Both the position numbers and the translations under genes were made by a program. The notes under the pieces were generated by a model that was not told the origin of the DNA, did no database searches, and saw only the letters and a program-made list of their open reading frames with translations. Positions 35,429-45,671 of a DNA stretch of 64,000 nucleotides are shown piece by piece; positions within the stretch are counted from its first letter, which is position 1; every line of letters begins with the position of its first letter. Origin of the DNA: Solanum dulcamara (Eukaryota; Streptophyta; Magnoliopsida; Solanales; Solanaceae). The DNA lies in the NCBI RefSeq assembly GCF_947179165.1, contig NC_077238.1, forward strand, positions 58,490,757 to 58,554,756. The letters are read 5' to 3'.

Positions 35429-36244
35429 AGCTATTAAACCAAATAAGGAAGTACAAAGTTTATACAGATACCATAATAGTAATAGTAATACTATCTCCGA
35501 ATACAAAATAAGGACTAGTCCCAGCCCAAAATAGAATGAGATAAGCAACTCTGAACGCCAAGAGCTCACCCAAGTCTCCAAAATCCTAGAGCTGCTCCGC
35601 ACGATATCCAAATAAGCAAAGAAATCTCATACTATGATCTGCAGGGTGCAGACGTGTAGTGTGAGTACCAACAAGTGGCACTCAGTATATATCATAAGTA
35701 ACTAACAAGAATAATACGGAAGCCTGCAATAAGAAGCATCAGATATAAGAAAGAGAGAGAAGATAGAAAACAAGCAAGGAAACCAAAGACGTAACGCCAA
35801 CCCAAGACCTAAACATGATGACACACTACGAAGGGGGACAACTAAGTAACAACCTACTAACATAAGTAAACACAGATACCACATAGAGGACCATAGGACC
35901 TTATCGCTAAATCTCTGCATAAAAAGTTAGATAAATAAGAACAAGGGCAGTAACTACCTTCAAACAAGAGGCCACCCTTTATACCACCACAAGTTGCCAA
36001 ATAATAATACAATACCTCCTGAGCCCATGGGTGCCCAGAAAGTTCAATCACAAATAGGTAAACTCGCATGGCATCCCATACTACCGACAGGTACAAATAA
36101 TTATATCGGTGATAGGCAATGCATATATGAATGAGAGTCATGCAATAAAACCAGTGGTACCATCAGTGCCAAGTGCCTCATGCCAAGATATATACACCTA
36201 CTTTCAGTCCCGGCTAGGAAGTAGGACCCATGTGCCTCTCTAGG

Positions 36245-38966
36245 TGTCACACCCCGATATCAACAGGGTGTGATGGGCACCCGACCCCTTGCTTGGAGCC
36301 GAGCGAACCCGCTGCTTCATAGCACATACTTAATCTATTTAGACTTTTACATCAACAAGAAATGAAAAACATAACTAAGCTTCGTGAATTATTTTTTCCA
36401 AAATCTATCATCCCATAAAACTCATAACATACGACATAATAACATATCGACTGGTGACGCCGCTTACAAAGATGACACTCTATACCCACAACTCTGTCTG
36501 CAAAGTCTCTAACTTCGAATGAAATATCATAGCGCATAAACTCTGACTCGGCAGCACTCCAGAACAAGTGGAGTTGCCAACCCCGCTGGAACATCTTCTA
36601 TAGTAGCTTCTACTTGTCTGGGTGTACCAGCGTGGCACGAAACGCAGCCCCCAAAGAAAAGGGGGGTCAGTACGAGTAATGTACTGAGTATGTAAGGCAT
36701 GAAAATCAGCATAATAAAGAACATAAGGTGTGAACAACCATATCGTAGAATCATAGACATATAGTGAGATAAGAGAGTAACCTGTACATATGAGTGCCCT
36801 TTTAGGCCGGATGCCATGCATGCTTGTCTTATCATATAAAACATATCTTTTTCATATGCATAGAAAATAGAAGTCATATCACCGAACAACGTCGGCGTGC
36901 CCACATATTTCCCGCGTCCGGGCATCCCGCATCCAGGATGAAAATTACTCCAACTGATCAGGTGGGAATGCGTCTATAGCGCCACATATACACCTCTCCA
37001 TATCCCCCATATACATATACATATACATATACATATAGACAGCATGTACGAGAGCCCAACGAAAGTCGTATATTTATCGGAGTGACGGAAGGTCGGTAAC
37101 CTCCGATTGTATTATAGACTAACCATGGTCGCTTTATCTCACCTTGAAGGAACAATTATTATAGGATGAGACTATCAACGAAAGATAATATTAAGAGAAC
37201 GTAGAATAAGGTCACAATCTTATAAGGCGTCAAATCGTATATATATGCACATATGACCAATTTTCAAGACTCGTAGAATAATCGGAATGAGCTATGATTC
37301 AAAATTAAGATAAGAGTCATGTCAAGTACCTTTTAAAAATTTCCATGAATTATATCAAAATAAAAATTTTGAAATCATATACGCGTATCTAGGCACGAGA
37401 AAATATCCTTTGGAAACTCAAGAAAATTGGCCATCCTAGTGGCTCTACGAATAGGACTTTCTTGAAATTGTACAAAATGACATATACTTGTTTCATAAAA
37501 CTCATGCCAAAAAAAAGAGTAGCTCTATATACTTATGTCAAAACATGTCAAGAGAAAGAAGAGTAAACATTACATACATGAAGTCGTTCTTATCATAGCC
37601 ATCATAGACATATTCTCATCCTCGACATCATCAATGTCGTTGTAAAACATACCCATCGTCATTGTCATAAAAGCTTGTAATACTGTAAACCTTTGTTTTG
37701 GGAAACTATAGACATTTTGGAAAACATTGACGGGTTATAGGAAAAAGTAGTCATTTCCTTGGGACCATTGACACCTAGCATTTGAAAACAAAGAATATAT
37801 GGAAGCACTTATGAAACCATAACATCGGAATCATGCCTTGAAAAAAAAGGGTAAACCTTACATACTTATGTCAAAGACATGCCAAAAGAAGGAACAGTTA
37901 GCTTTACATACTTATGCCAAAAACATACCAAAAGAAAGAAAGGTTTTACATACTTATAACAAATACATGCCAAAAGAAGAGAAAGTATAAGCTTTACGTA
38001 CTTATGACAAAGACATGCCAAAAGAAAGAAAGGTTCGCTTTACGTACCTGTGCCGTGCCTTACTAGCTACGCTTATGTCCAACTTGTTTTTCTACATTCA
38101 AGAGAGTTGACATAGTCATTAGATTCATCACCATATACTTGTCTCAATCCTTCAAACAAATTAATTTCCAATCTGCCGAAATTTCGGCAGCATCTCCCCT
38201 ATAAATACACCATCCCCGAGATTTCAACTCGGCCACAATGTCAACAACCATATCAACAACAACAACCAGCAGTATATATACAATCAAATCACCTCAACTT
38301 TACACAACACAAGCTCCAAACAACTAGCATAAAACTACGATATCAAAATAGAGTTTTTAACTTTTATTTCGTAAAATCTTTAACCATACCAAACGGGGGG
38401 TCGTGTGGCTGCAACCAGCAGAAACCACACCCTTTTTAAAATACTTTAAATCCCTGCAACATACAATCCAACCAGCTTCACCCGCAGCGCCTCAACGACC
38501 ATACACTACGCGACTTTGATTTAGCTACTACGACTTTAATTTAGTAGTTTCCAACATCATGCCTCCTTATACATTTTCTCTGATTCCAGCCATATTTAGG
38601 ACACGTAATACACCTCATAACAACATCATAAACTCCAATTTGAAAGGAGAGACCTTACCTTTACCGAAACTCTCCAAAACTTGCCTCAGAAGCTCTCCTA
38701 GCGCGGCTAAAACTTTGGGGCTGTTTGGTAACGTTTTTGGGATGCTACAAACCATAAATTTTCGTTACCAATACCTTCATAACATCTTGGTACACCTTAG
38801 ATAATTAATTCACGAAGCAAAATCGGAGACTTACCTTTTCTTTTCCTTTGGCCGAACCCATTCTTCCTCTAGCTTCAAGTTTCTTCTCTTCCTTTCTCTC
38901 TAGAACTCTCTTGAATCCTCTTATTGATAAAGAAAACTTAATGGATAAATATGACTTAAAAGTCAT

Positions 38967-38997
<31 letters not shown>

Positions 38998-39338
38998 AGC
39001 CACTTAATTAATGGGCTAAGTTCCAAGACTTGGGCCCTTTCCTTGTGTTGGGCCTCTCTTGTTTTTCTTTTTATTTTCCAAGCCCAATCACTTAGTTCCT
39101 ATTATTATTATCATTATTTGAGCCCAACAAAACCATAAGTCGTATTAGTAATTCACCAACTAGTTTCCAAAATTTCCAATTTTGCCCTCGGCCTTCCTCT
39201 GTATTTTCACACCAATTTTTCCATGAACATCACACCGGTACTAATTAAAATGAATAAAATAATTCACAACTCTACTCCTTACAAGCCAAAAATATTTTTT
39301 TTCCTCTTTCTGCATGCCCAAAAGTGTGGGATATAACA
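36245..39338 (-). mobile_element. Solo LTR (third gypsy-like family), 3,094 bp, perfect 5-bp TSD
   Basis: Bounded by TGTCACACCCCG at 36245 and GTGTGGGATATAACA ending at 39338. The flanks are CTAGG at 36240-36244 and CTAGG at 39339-39343, a perfect 5-bp duplication, and sequence on both sides belongs to the same family-A LTR. I assign minus orientation because gypsy LTRs here end in GTGACA before the primer site. It contains a (CATATA)n run at about 37013-37038, a 40-50-bp tandem repeat at 37861-38060, an 18-bp palindrome at 38173-38190 and an (AT)n run at 38971-38996. No internal region or gene is present; open frames at 36352-37155 and 38559-39138 are chance frames within it. Confidence 0.9.
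37861..38060. repeat. Tandem repeat of about 40-48 bp, four to five units, inside the solo LTR
   Basis: Each unit contains 'tttacatacttatg' or a close variant followed by 'caaaagaaagaaagg'-like sequence, starting near 37861, 37906, 37945, 37993 and 38038. One more diverged unit lies near 37530-37575. Confidence 0.75.
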
Positions 39339-39579
39339 CTAGGATCTTCATGAGGGGATCGAGAATGCCCATATACCGATTCAAGACTTATATCAATATA
39401 GATATGTATCAATTTGTATGTTTGATCATCAAATATTGGCTCCATCGCGGTGACCGGAGATAAAGAGTCAAATCAGTATAGAAAGGGTCGAGAATTCTCT
39501 CTGACCGAACCAAAATAAAAAATGAGTGTATCCTCGATGCCTCGAACAAATTTCATGAAAATGAGTGCATCCTTGATGC

Positions 39580-39853
39580 ACTCTCTTTCTACAGTATGAT
39601 ACTGATTGGGATAACCATCAGATAATAAATCAGCAATATCCCTAGCTAGAATATCAGATAACTTTCAATAAATTAGAAGAAAATATAGATATAATCAAAC
39701 AAAAATTAGAAAAATATTTTTCTGAAAATCCCTTACAATTTTGGGATAAAAATAAAATAGAAGTCAAGCTAGAAATAAAAGATAAAGATAAAATTATTAG
39801 AGTAAAACTAATGAGATACAACCCCGATAACCAATAAGAATTTCAAAAATAAT
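39580..39853 (+). pseudogene. Pararetrovirus polyprotein fragment (end of protease region, start of RT), duplicate of 45000-45258
   Basis: Aligns with 45000-45258 almost base for base from 'ctacartatgatayTGATTG' onward, with scattered substitutions. The frame is the one encoding the acidic/lysine-rich segment just before the RT domain. It has a stop where the other copy has a Glu codon (near 39835) and breaks off at about 39853. Confidence 0.8.
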
Positions 39854-39856
39854 CTT

Positions 39857-40256
39857 TTCCTCTCCAAACTTCCCAGAAATTAGTCGATTACCTACATGTG
39901 TACAAGACGGAGTCAAAGATTGTTACTTTAATAACCCTACGATTAAGGTTAAAGATATTTTTTTCCTTAAGTTTATTTTTGCCGGACCAAACTTTTACAA
40001 AGACGAACGATATCCTGCCTACCATTTTTTGCAGATTGGTAAGACCGATGATTTTAATATTATAAATAACTTCCAAGAAAAGAAGTTTAATAGATTCACA
40101 GAAAAAGATATCCAGTACAAACGAGCTATTGAATTGCGAATTGTTCTACAAAATATGAAGCATAGCTTCGAAAAAGGATTTAGATATGGAGGAACTAAAA
40201 AATATTCCTCTATCTTAATCGCGCTAGCAAAAAACACTACGCCGGCAGCTAAATGA
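39857..40256 (+). pseudogene. Pararetrovirus TAV-like (transactivator/viroplasmin) C-terminal fragment
   Basis: A frame open from about 39880 to the TGA at 40254-40256 includes Y-H-F-L-Q-I-G-K-T, K-R-A-I-E-L-R-I-V-L-Q-N and F-R-Y-G-G-T-K-K-Y. It lies where the last gene of a solendovirus-type genome belongs, between the RT region and the intergenic promoter. The transactivator lets plant ribosomes translate downstream viral frames and forms inclusion bodies. I recognise the family mainly from position and general character, so the call is moderate. Its 5' part is missing through the deletion that also removed most of RT and RNase H. Confidence 0.5.
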
Positions 40257-40682
40257 TATATGAAGACAAAGATAAATTTAATTAATAAAAGAATTATTAA
40301 ATCCAGCCCTCAAGCTTAGCAACAATTGTACGAAATGAGAAAGCACCAAAAAGGAACGTGTGAATTTTGCTTTCCAAAAAAGGAGAAGATGATAGATGAT
40401 GTCATGTCAACATCTTCCGAATAGAAACGTAACAAGTGGACGATAAGAAGAAGGCATCAGAATGCTAAGAATATAAGAAGAAGAACAGTTGATAAAGACT
40501 CTTTTGTCCTTTTGTAATTATATAAAAACATAGGATCCCACTAGTTTGTTTTCTTTTGATAATATAAGAAAAGTCATTTTCTTCTTTTCTTCTTTTAAAC
40601 TGATATGTATAGCGTCACTTTCAAGACATTTTCATTTCTAAATGTAAATTGTTAAATGTAAGTTTGAAATCTGTCTCTTTCG

Positions 40683-40692
40683 TCTATAAAAG
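40683..40692 (+). promoter_or_regulatory. TATA box of the pararetrovirus pregenomic promoter
   Basis: TCTATAAAAG in the intergenic region, about 640 bp before the first frame, with G/A-rich sequence downstream. It lies after the TAV-like fragment, the usual place for the single strong promoter of caulimovirids. A leader with short repeats follows. Confidence 0.55.
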
Positions 40693-41190
40693 AAGACAGT
40701 CTGTAAACAAGGAGGGATCATCGAAAGAAAAAGAGATCACCTTCCACCCTTGTAAAAACCCTTTAAGATATGAATAACTAAATTTGTGATTATCTTTTTT
40801 GAGCATCAATATTATTCCTTTATAATTTCTTTCCTTTTATAAAAAGAAAAGAACCCCCCTTCCATATTACCCTTATGTCTAGAAGTTGAAAAAGAAGCTA
40901 GGCTGTGCTGTGATATTCTGAAGGAACGCCAAGGGAAATTACCTAGTGACAGGTTGGGACTGAAACATCCACTAAAAGTCTTAGCGGATACCCAGAGTAT
41001 TTGTGGTCAAAACGGAATAGGTATGGAAGCATGTTGGACCCTTAACTTTTTATTTAAGTTATGAAATTATATTGTTATAATATTATGCTACTCAAGAAAT
41101 TTACTCTATTTCAATTATCATGTTTGATTAAGACATAACATATTCCCCTTTAGGAGGATTAATTTTATGTGTTAAACAAGATGATTATGT

Positions 41191-41288
41191 TTTTAGGTAT
41201 GAAATAATACCCACTCAGATTATTGATTTATCAAACCATTTTAGGTATGAAAATATATCTACTCAGATTATTGATTTATCGAACCAGT
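41191..41288 (+). repeat. 49-bp tandem repeat in the pararetrovirus leader
   Basis: 'ttttaggtatgaaa' followed by 'ctcagattattgatttatc' occurs at 41191 and again at 41240, with a 49-bp period and a few mismatches. It lies just before the primer binding site. Confidence 0.8.
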
Positions 41289-41313
41289 GATTTTTTGGAC
41301 TTCTCCTCCCAGT

Positions 41314-41330
41314 TGGTATCAAAGCCATGA
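41314..41330 (+). other. Pararetrovirus primer binding site (Met tRNA)
   Basis: TGGTATCAAAGCCATGA matches the caulimovirus minus-strand primer site, complementary to plant initiator-Met tRNA, with one change in the TGGTATCAGAGC core. As in other caulimovirids it overlaps the start of the first frame, ATG at 41327. Confidence 0.8.
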
Positions 41331-41740
41331 TAGATGTTAAAAATTTGGAAGTAGATATTATACAAAATATGTTCACTTTAGATATCAAGATTAGAAAAGA
41401 AAATAGTGAAGACAAATTTGATAAAATAACTGAGGCATTAAAATGCGATGAAAACTTTAATGATATAAATACAGAATGAAAAAAACAACCTCTTTCAATG
41501 ATATAAGGATAAATAATTTCATACTTTGGAAATTTAGAAGACATATAAGGAATAGTCAAGAAGGCAGAGACAGATGTAAAAAAATTAATATGTTTGCTCC
41601 AACAAGAGGATAAGGACGAAGCTTCCATAACCCAGGCTCAAAAAATATTAGCCGACTATGATATGGTTATTGAAGGACTAACAAATAATGTAAAACTCAT
41701 CAAAAATGAAATTAATACACATCCTTCTAGTATAGGATAA
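41327..41740 (+). pseudogene. Pararetrovirus first frame, function unknown, broken
   Basis: The ATG overlaps the primer site. The frame runs about 50 codons to a TGA near 41478; related frames continue, with two more stops, to a TAA at 41738-41740 that overlaps the next ATG (TAATGA). The latter part is rich in Lys, Glu and Asp and may form a coiled coil (41575-41735). I do not recognise a domain. Confidence 0.5.
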
Positions 41741-42344
41741 TGAAAAAATTACCATCCTTTTCAGATATAAAACTAGATTATCATCTATATTGGACTTTTC
41801 AGAAAAATTTAAAAATTGCTAAGATAAAAAAAGAATCTTATCAAAGATATTTAAAAAAATTAGATTCTACAAAGATTGAATAAATAAAGAAAACACTAAA
41901 GGCAATAATTGCTAATAATATGAGATATTATCAGAAAAAGATAATATAAAATTACTTACCAGTTATTATTTTAAACAACATGCAGCTAGTTTAGGATAAA
42001 ATGAACAATAAAACTAATTATAAATTACTTAATGAATAAGACCCTCTAAAGATAGAGAAAGATTTGTAAAATACAAAGAACGATAATTTACTTTAGAAAT
42101 TTAATAATTCAAGAAATTCAGGTTTTAAAAGACTTGGTAAATCAAAAAGAACACAAAATCTTAAAAGAACCTATAACCAAAACCACAGAGACGATAGGAT
42201 CTCATATTGCTAAATTAAAATACCCGAATGATACGGAGGAAATAATTTAAAAAATGATATTCAGAAAATTCTGAAATAGATAATCTTATAATAAATATAA
42301 AAGAAATCAAGTTAAAAAACGAAGGTGATATAATAAATTTATAA
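41740..42344 (+). pseudogene. Pararetrovirus second frame, function unknown, broken
   Basis: ATG at 41740 overlaps the stop of the preceding frame, a coupling arrangement common in caulimovirids. The frame gives about 45 codons rich in Lys, Tyr and Leu to a TAA at 41881, after which only short frames remain. No domain is recognised. Confidence 0.4.
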
Positions 42345-43494
42345 ATGGATACTAACAAACCAGAAGGAGTAGACTTTAATCCTAATATTACAGAGCTTCC
42401 TACTAAGGCTGAAACTAGCCGAACAGTTTCAATAAACCCTCTAGGGCTTATACAGGTATAAACGTCGCACTAAGCGCAAAAGATAGCCATACCCCCATAG
42501 TCTCAATGAAAACCAAAGCGATTAATCCGTTCGGAATATATCTAGATTTAGATTATATCAATAATACTTAAGAAGCTATAGATAAATGGGAAACTTCCTT
42601 AAGGATAGCAGTAACAGTAAGCAAAATGGATTATGATACAACTAAACACTTTATAGAATGAAGTTTATTAAATAGTGTATTAAGATTTTGGCAAAACCTA
42701 AACGAAGCCACTAAACATGATATTTTTGGCACTGATGATAATATTGCTAATTTAATTACAAGAGGTATAGAAGCCATAAGATTAGAATTTGCTGGAGAAG
42801 GTAACTTCTTAAAAGATCCAACAACGATCAAAAAATATGAACTTGCGTTATTACGATTATAATTATGTGACATGTGTAAAATAGATAAATACATATGTGT
42901 TTTCCAAGATTACTATTAGTACGTTTATAATAGAGTAAAAAATACAGAAATGTATTTACCAATATTTTTTACTAAAATCCCAGACCCTTGGGGCAAAAAG
43001 TTAATAGATACTTATAACCCCAGTACTGCCGATACCTTAGGAAAAAGGATAACTCATTTAAAAAATATGTTACGCATATGGTGTGCAGACGTCATACTAA
43101 CTAAAGCAACAAAAAGATTAAGAAAGAAAATAAGTTTATGTTGTGATAATCTAAAAATGCCAATAATGATTGGATGTGAAAGTCCTTATTATTACAAAAA
43201 GATTAAAAGAAAATATAAAAAGAAGAAACTCTTTAAAAAGAAATATTTCAAAAAGAGAAAAGCTAGATATTATAAAAAGAAGGGATATACCCAAAATAAC
43301 AAACCATATTTCAAGAGAAATAATAAAAAAAAATCCAAATGAATGCAGATGTTATTACTGTAAAGAGATAGGACACTATGCTAATAGATGCCCAAAGAAA
43401 TTTGCTAATAATAGCAAGAAAATAGAAATTGATGAAGATATTGAAGAAATGATAAAATCAGAAAAATTTATACAATTAAATAATTTCAAAAACT
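42345..43494 (+). pseudogene. Pararetrovirus capsid protein with zinc knuckle, frameshifted
   Basis: ATG at 42345 begins a frame with several stops (for example near 42460 and 42570). The central capsid region is readable at 42605-43190, including the block 42890-43090 with P-D-P-W-G-K and T-L-G-K-R-I. A very basic Lys/Arg/Tyr tract follows at 43190-43340. The frame then shifts by one, and the CCHC knuckle C-Y-Y-C-K-E-I-G-H-Y-A-N-R-C lies at about 43348-43392, followed by an acidic tail ending at 43494. The protein would form the virion shell and bind nucleic acid. Confidence 0.7.
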
Positions 43495-43911
43495 AAATAA
43501 AGAAATTCAAAATACGCTTGGATGGATACATATAGGAGCAATCCAGATAATAATAAAATTCACATTCAGAGAAGGGTTATATACCCCAATAGATTTAGTT
43601 ATTATAGATAACAGGATAATAAACAGGGAAAAGGCCTGCTTAAGAATCTTAAGAGGAAATTTAAAATATGAAAAGATTAAGTTTAATATATATCCAAGAA
43701 TCTCATACCATCTTTTGGATAAAGATTTGATAAAACTCTAAGCTTAGTACAAGATTTTAAAAGAAAAGAATTCTTTCACAAAAACAATAGGCCATATTCG
43801 ATAACTTATGTTATCTCATATGCTATTTCAAATACACATCATTCAGATTGTTTTACTATAAAAGAAACAATAGATTATCCCTACCTATGTGAAGAAGTCA
43901 GTCAAATACAA
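43495..43911 (+). pseudogene. Pararetrovirus movement protein (30K-superfamily) remnant
   Basis: The frame at about 43500-43740 contains G-W-I-H-I-G-A-I-Q and L-V-I-I-D-N-R-I, characteristic of caulimovirid movement proteins, which widen plasmodesmata for cell-to-cell spread. A stop occurs near 43740, after which the frame is disrupted to 43911. The gene follows directly on the capsid region. Confidence 0.65.
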
Positions 43912-44490
43912 ATGCCTAGCATAGCCAAGATACAAGAAATAGAAAATACGCCATTAAACTTAGATTTACAACCTAAACCCTTATATAATCAACAAGATTC
44001 AATGTCTCGATTATCTTTTGATGAAACTCGAGTCATAAACCCTACTGCGTTAATAAGAAAAACGCAACCAGAAAGATTTATACAACCTATCCTAGAAGCA
44101 AAAAATGATGAAATAAAAAATTATAAAATAAAGGGAGACTATTTTAATGGTATAAAATTCGTTCCCATCAACATCCTATTAGATACAAGTGCTAGTGAAA
44201 ATTACATTAGCCTTAGGCTGTGTAATCATCTCCAACAGTATAGATTAAAAGATAAACATCTTTATACTGATTTCAATGAAAAAAGACATGAAATAACAAA
44301 CATGATAGAAACCATTTTAAAATTCGAAGATAACACCATACCTATAAGATTACTAGTTGAACCAAAATGAAACAATGATACTTTAGAAATCCTATTAGGA
44401 ACTACCTTCCTAGATAGTGTAAAGCCATATGATATACTTGATCAAGGTATCAAGATTACTTACGATGATAAGATAATATTCATATCAAAA
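43912..44490 (+). pseudogene. Pararetrovirus retropepsin-like region 1, altered active site
   Basis: A 152-codon frame (43912-44370) carries I-L-L-D-T-S-A-S-E-N-Y-I at about 44187-44222, where retropepsins have D-T/S-G; here the Gly is Ser. After a stop at 44368, a matching flap and L-L-G-T-T-F-L-D segment, the usual hydrophobic-Gly motif, is at 44392-44418. This layout fits a complete retropepsin fold, but the active-site change and the stop argue it is inactive in this copy. Whether the Ser was already in the virus is unknown. Confidence 0.55.
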
Positions 44491-45013
44491 TGACAAGCCA
44501 ATATAATATATATATATACCTATAGGAATAACTTATAAAGATTATAAAGCAGAATATTTTGCTGCCTATATAGACAACGGATCGGAAAAATGTTGCTGCA
44601 GACCAGAAATATTTTCCAAAGAATACCATCAAGATTTACCTATTACCAGAAGAAGAGATATATCAAATAATATTATAACAATGTCTAGAGGCATTGCTCA
44701 ACCGATTATACTATTAGGGTATTTTTTAATAAAATGTCCCCCATTTTATTTTTATAATACTAGACAAGATGTACTATTAGGAAATAACTTTTTAGAAATA
44801 TTTCATAGTGTATTATATGACAGAGTTCTATTTCAAATAAAATTTAAGACTCCTTGTCAACATACGATTGTTGTAAAACATTTTAAAACTTCGTATTCAA
44901 AAAGATTATCTATTCAATTTCAACCTCGTATAGCCCAACGTGGTGGTATAGGATACCAAAACAAACCAATTTTTTCAAAAAGAATTCCTTTGCTACAATA
45001 TGATATTGATTGA
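44491..45013 (+). pseudogene. Pararetrovirus retropepsin-like region 2
   Basis: A second protease-like layout lies downstream: A-A-Y-I-D-N-G-S-E at about 44560-44588 in the place of D-T-G-S, then D-V-L-L-G-N-N-F-L at 44767-44796. The frame 44681-45013 is open, ending at a TGA just before the RT leader. The viral aspartic protease cuts the polyprotein; this second region sits where caulimovirid protease belongs, directly before RT. Confidence 0.55.
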
Positions 45014-45671
45014 GACAGCCCTCAGATAATAAATCAGCAATATGCCTTGCTAGAATATCAGATAATCTTCAATAAATTAGAAGAAAATATAGATATAATC
45101 AAACAAAAATTAGAACAATATTTTTCTGAAAATCTCTTAGAATTTTGGGATAAAAATAAGATAGAAGTCAAGCTAGAAATGAAAGATAAAGATAAAATCA
45201 TTAGAGTAAAACTAATGAGCTACAACCCCGATGACCAAGAAGAATTTCAAAAACAGATTAAGAAATTATTAAGTCTTAGAATAATAAGACCCAGTAACTC
45301 TCTCCATAGCTCTCTAACTTTTATGGTAAGAAACCATGCAGAGATAGTACAAAATAAACCAAGAATGGTCATCAACTATAAAAAAATTAAATGATAATAC
45401 TATATTTGATGGATATGTTTTACCCCATAAAGAAAGTCTAATTAATAGAACTACTAACAAAAATATATTTTCTAAGTTTGATTGTAAAAGTGGATATTGA
45501 CAAATAAAATGAATAAAGATAGTATTCAATATATTGCGACAGTACGAATTGTTAGTTATGCCATTTGGATTAAAAAATGCACCACGAATATTTCAAAGAA
45601 AAATGGATAATATCTTTAAAGATTATGACTATATATTTGTCTACATCGATGATATTTTAGTTTTATCTTAA
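45014..45671 (+). pseudogene. Pararetrovirus reverse transcriptase, truncated
   Basis: The RT leader and first motifs are open at 45047-45394 (I-I-R-P-S-N-S and P-R-M-V-I-N-Y-K-K). A frame shift follows, then K-F-D-C-K-S-G-Y with the first catalytic Asp at about 45475-45500, stops near 45500 and 45512, [11 protein letters not shown] (45548-45582) and the catalytic F-V-Y-I-D-D at about 45637-45655. The copy ends a few codons later at the junction with LTR sequence, so the RT thumb and RNase H are missing. Confidence 0.8.

Larger units (their letters stand above)
39580..45671 (+). mobile_element. Endogenous pararetrovirus (Caulimoviridae, solendovirus-like), decayed
   Basis: In plus orientation the segment shows a PR/RT-junction fragment (39580-39853), a transactivator-like fragment (39857-40256), a promoter with leader (to 41326), a tRNA-Met primer site (41314-41330), small 5' frames, a capsid region with CCHC knuckle, a 30K-type movement protein, two retropepsin-like regions and RT up to F-V-Y-I-D-D. 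No integrase is present, as expected for this family. Sequence 39580-39853 repeats 45000-45258 closely, so the copy is terminally redundant on the circular viral map but lacks most of RT and RNase H between the RT start and TAV. Stops and shifts occur in nearly every gene. It sits in a reverse family-A LTR without a clear target duplication, as usual for accidental viral integration. The genus placement is tentative. Confidence 0.8.

Noticed and set aside
36352..37155. Overlapping minus-strand frames of 65-132 codons
   Set aside because: They overlap one another in different frames inside a solo LTR with clear borders; no motif is recognised.
37861..38060. CRISPR-like regular repeats
   Set aside because: The repeat units are contiguous with no unique spacers of constant length, and this is plant DNA; it is a simple tandem repeat in an LTR.
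38971..38996. (AT)n run as TATA box of a gene at 38848-39138
   Set aside because: A simple dinucleotide run inside the solo LTR; the frame across it has no coding character.
41263..41628. 121-codon minus-strand frame in the pararetrovirus region
   Set aside because: It is antisense to the first viral frame and primer site, and caulimovirids do not code on that strand.
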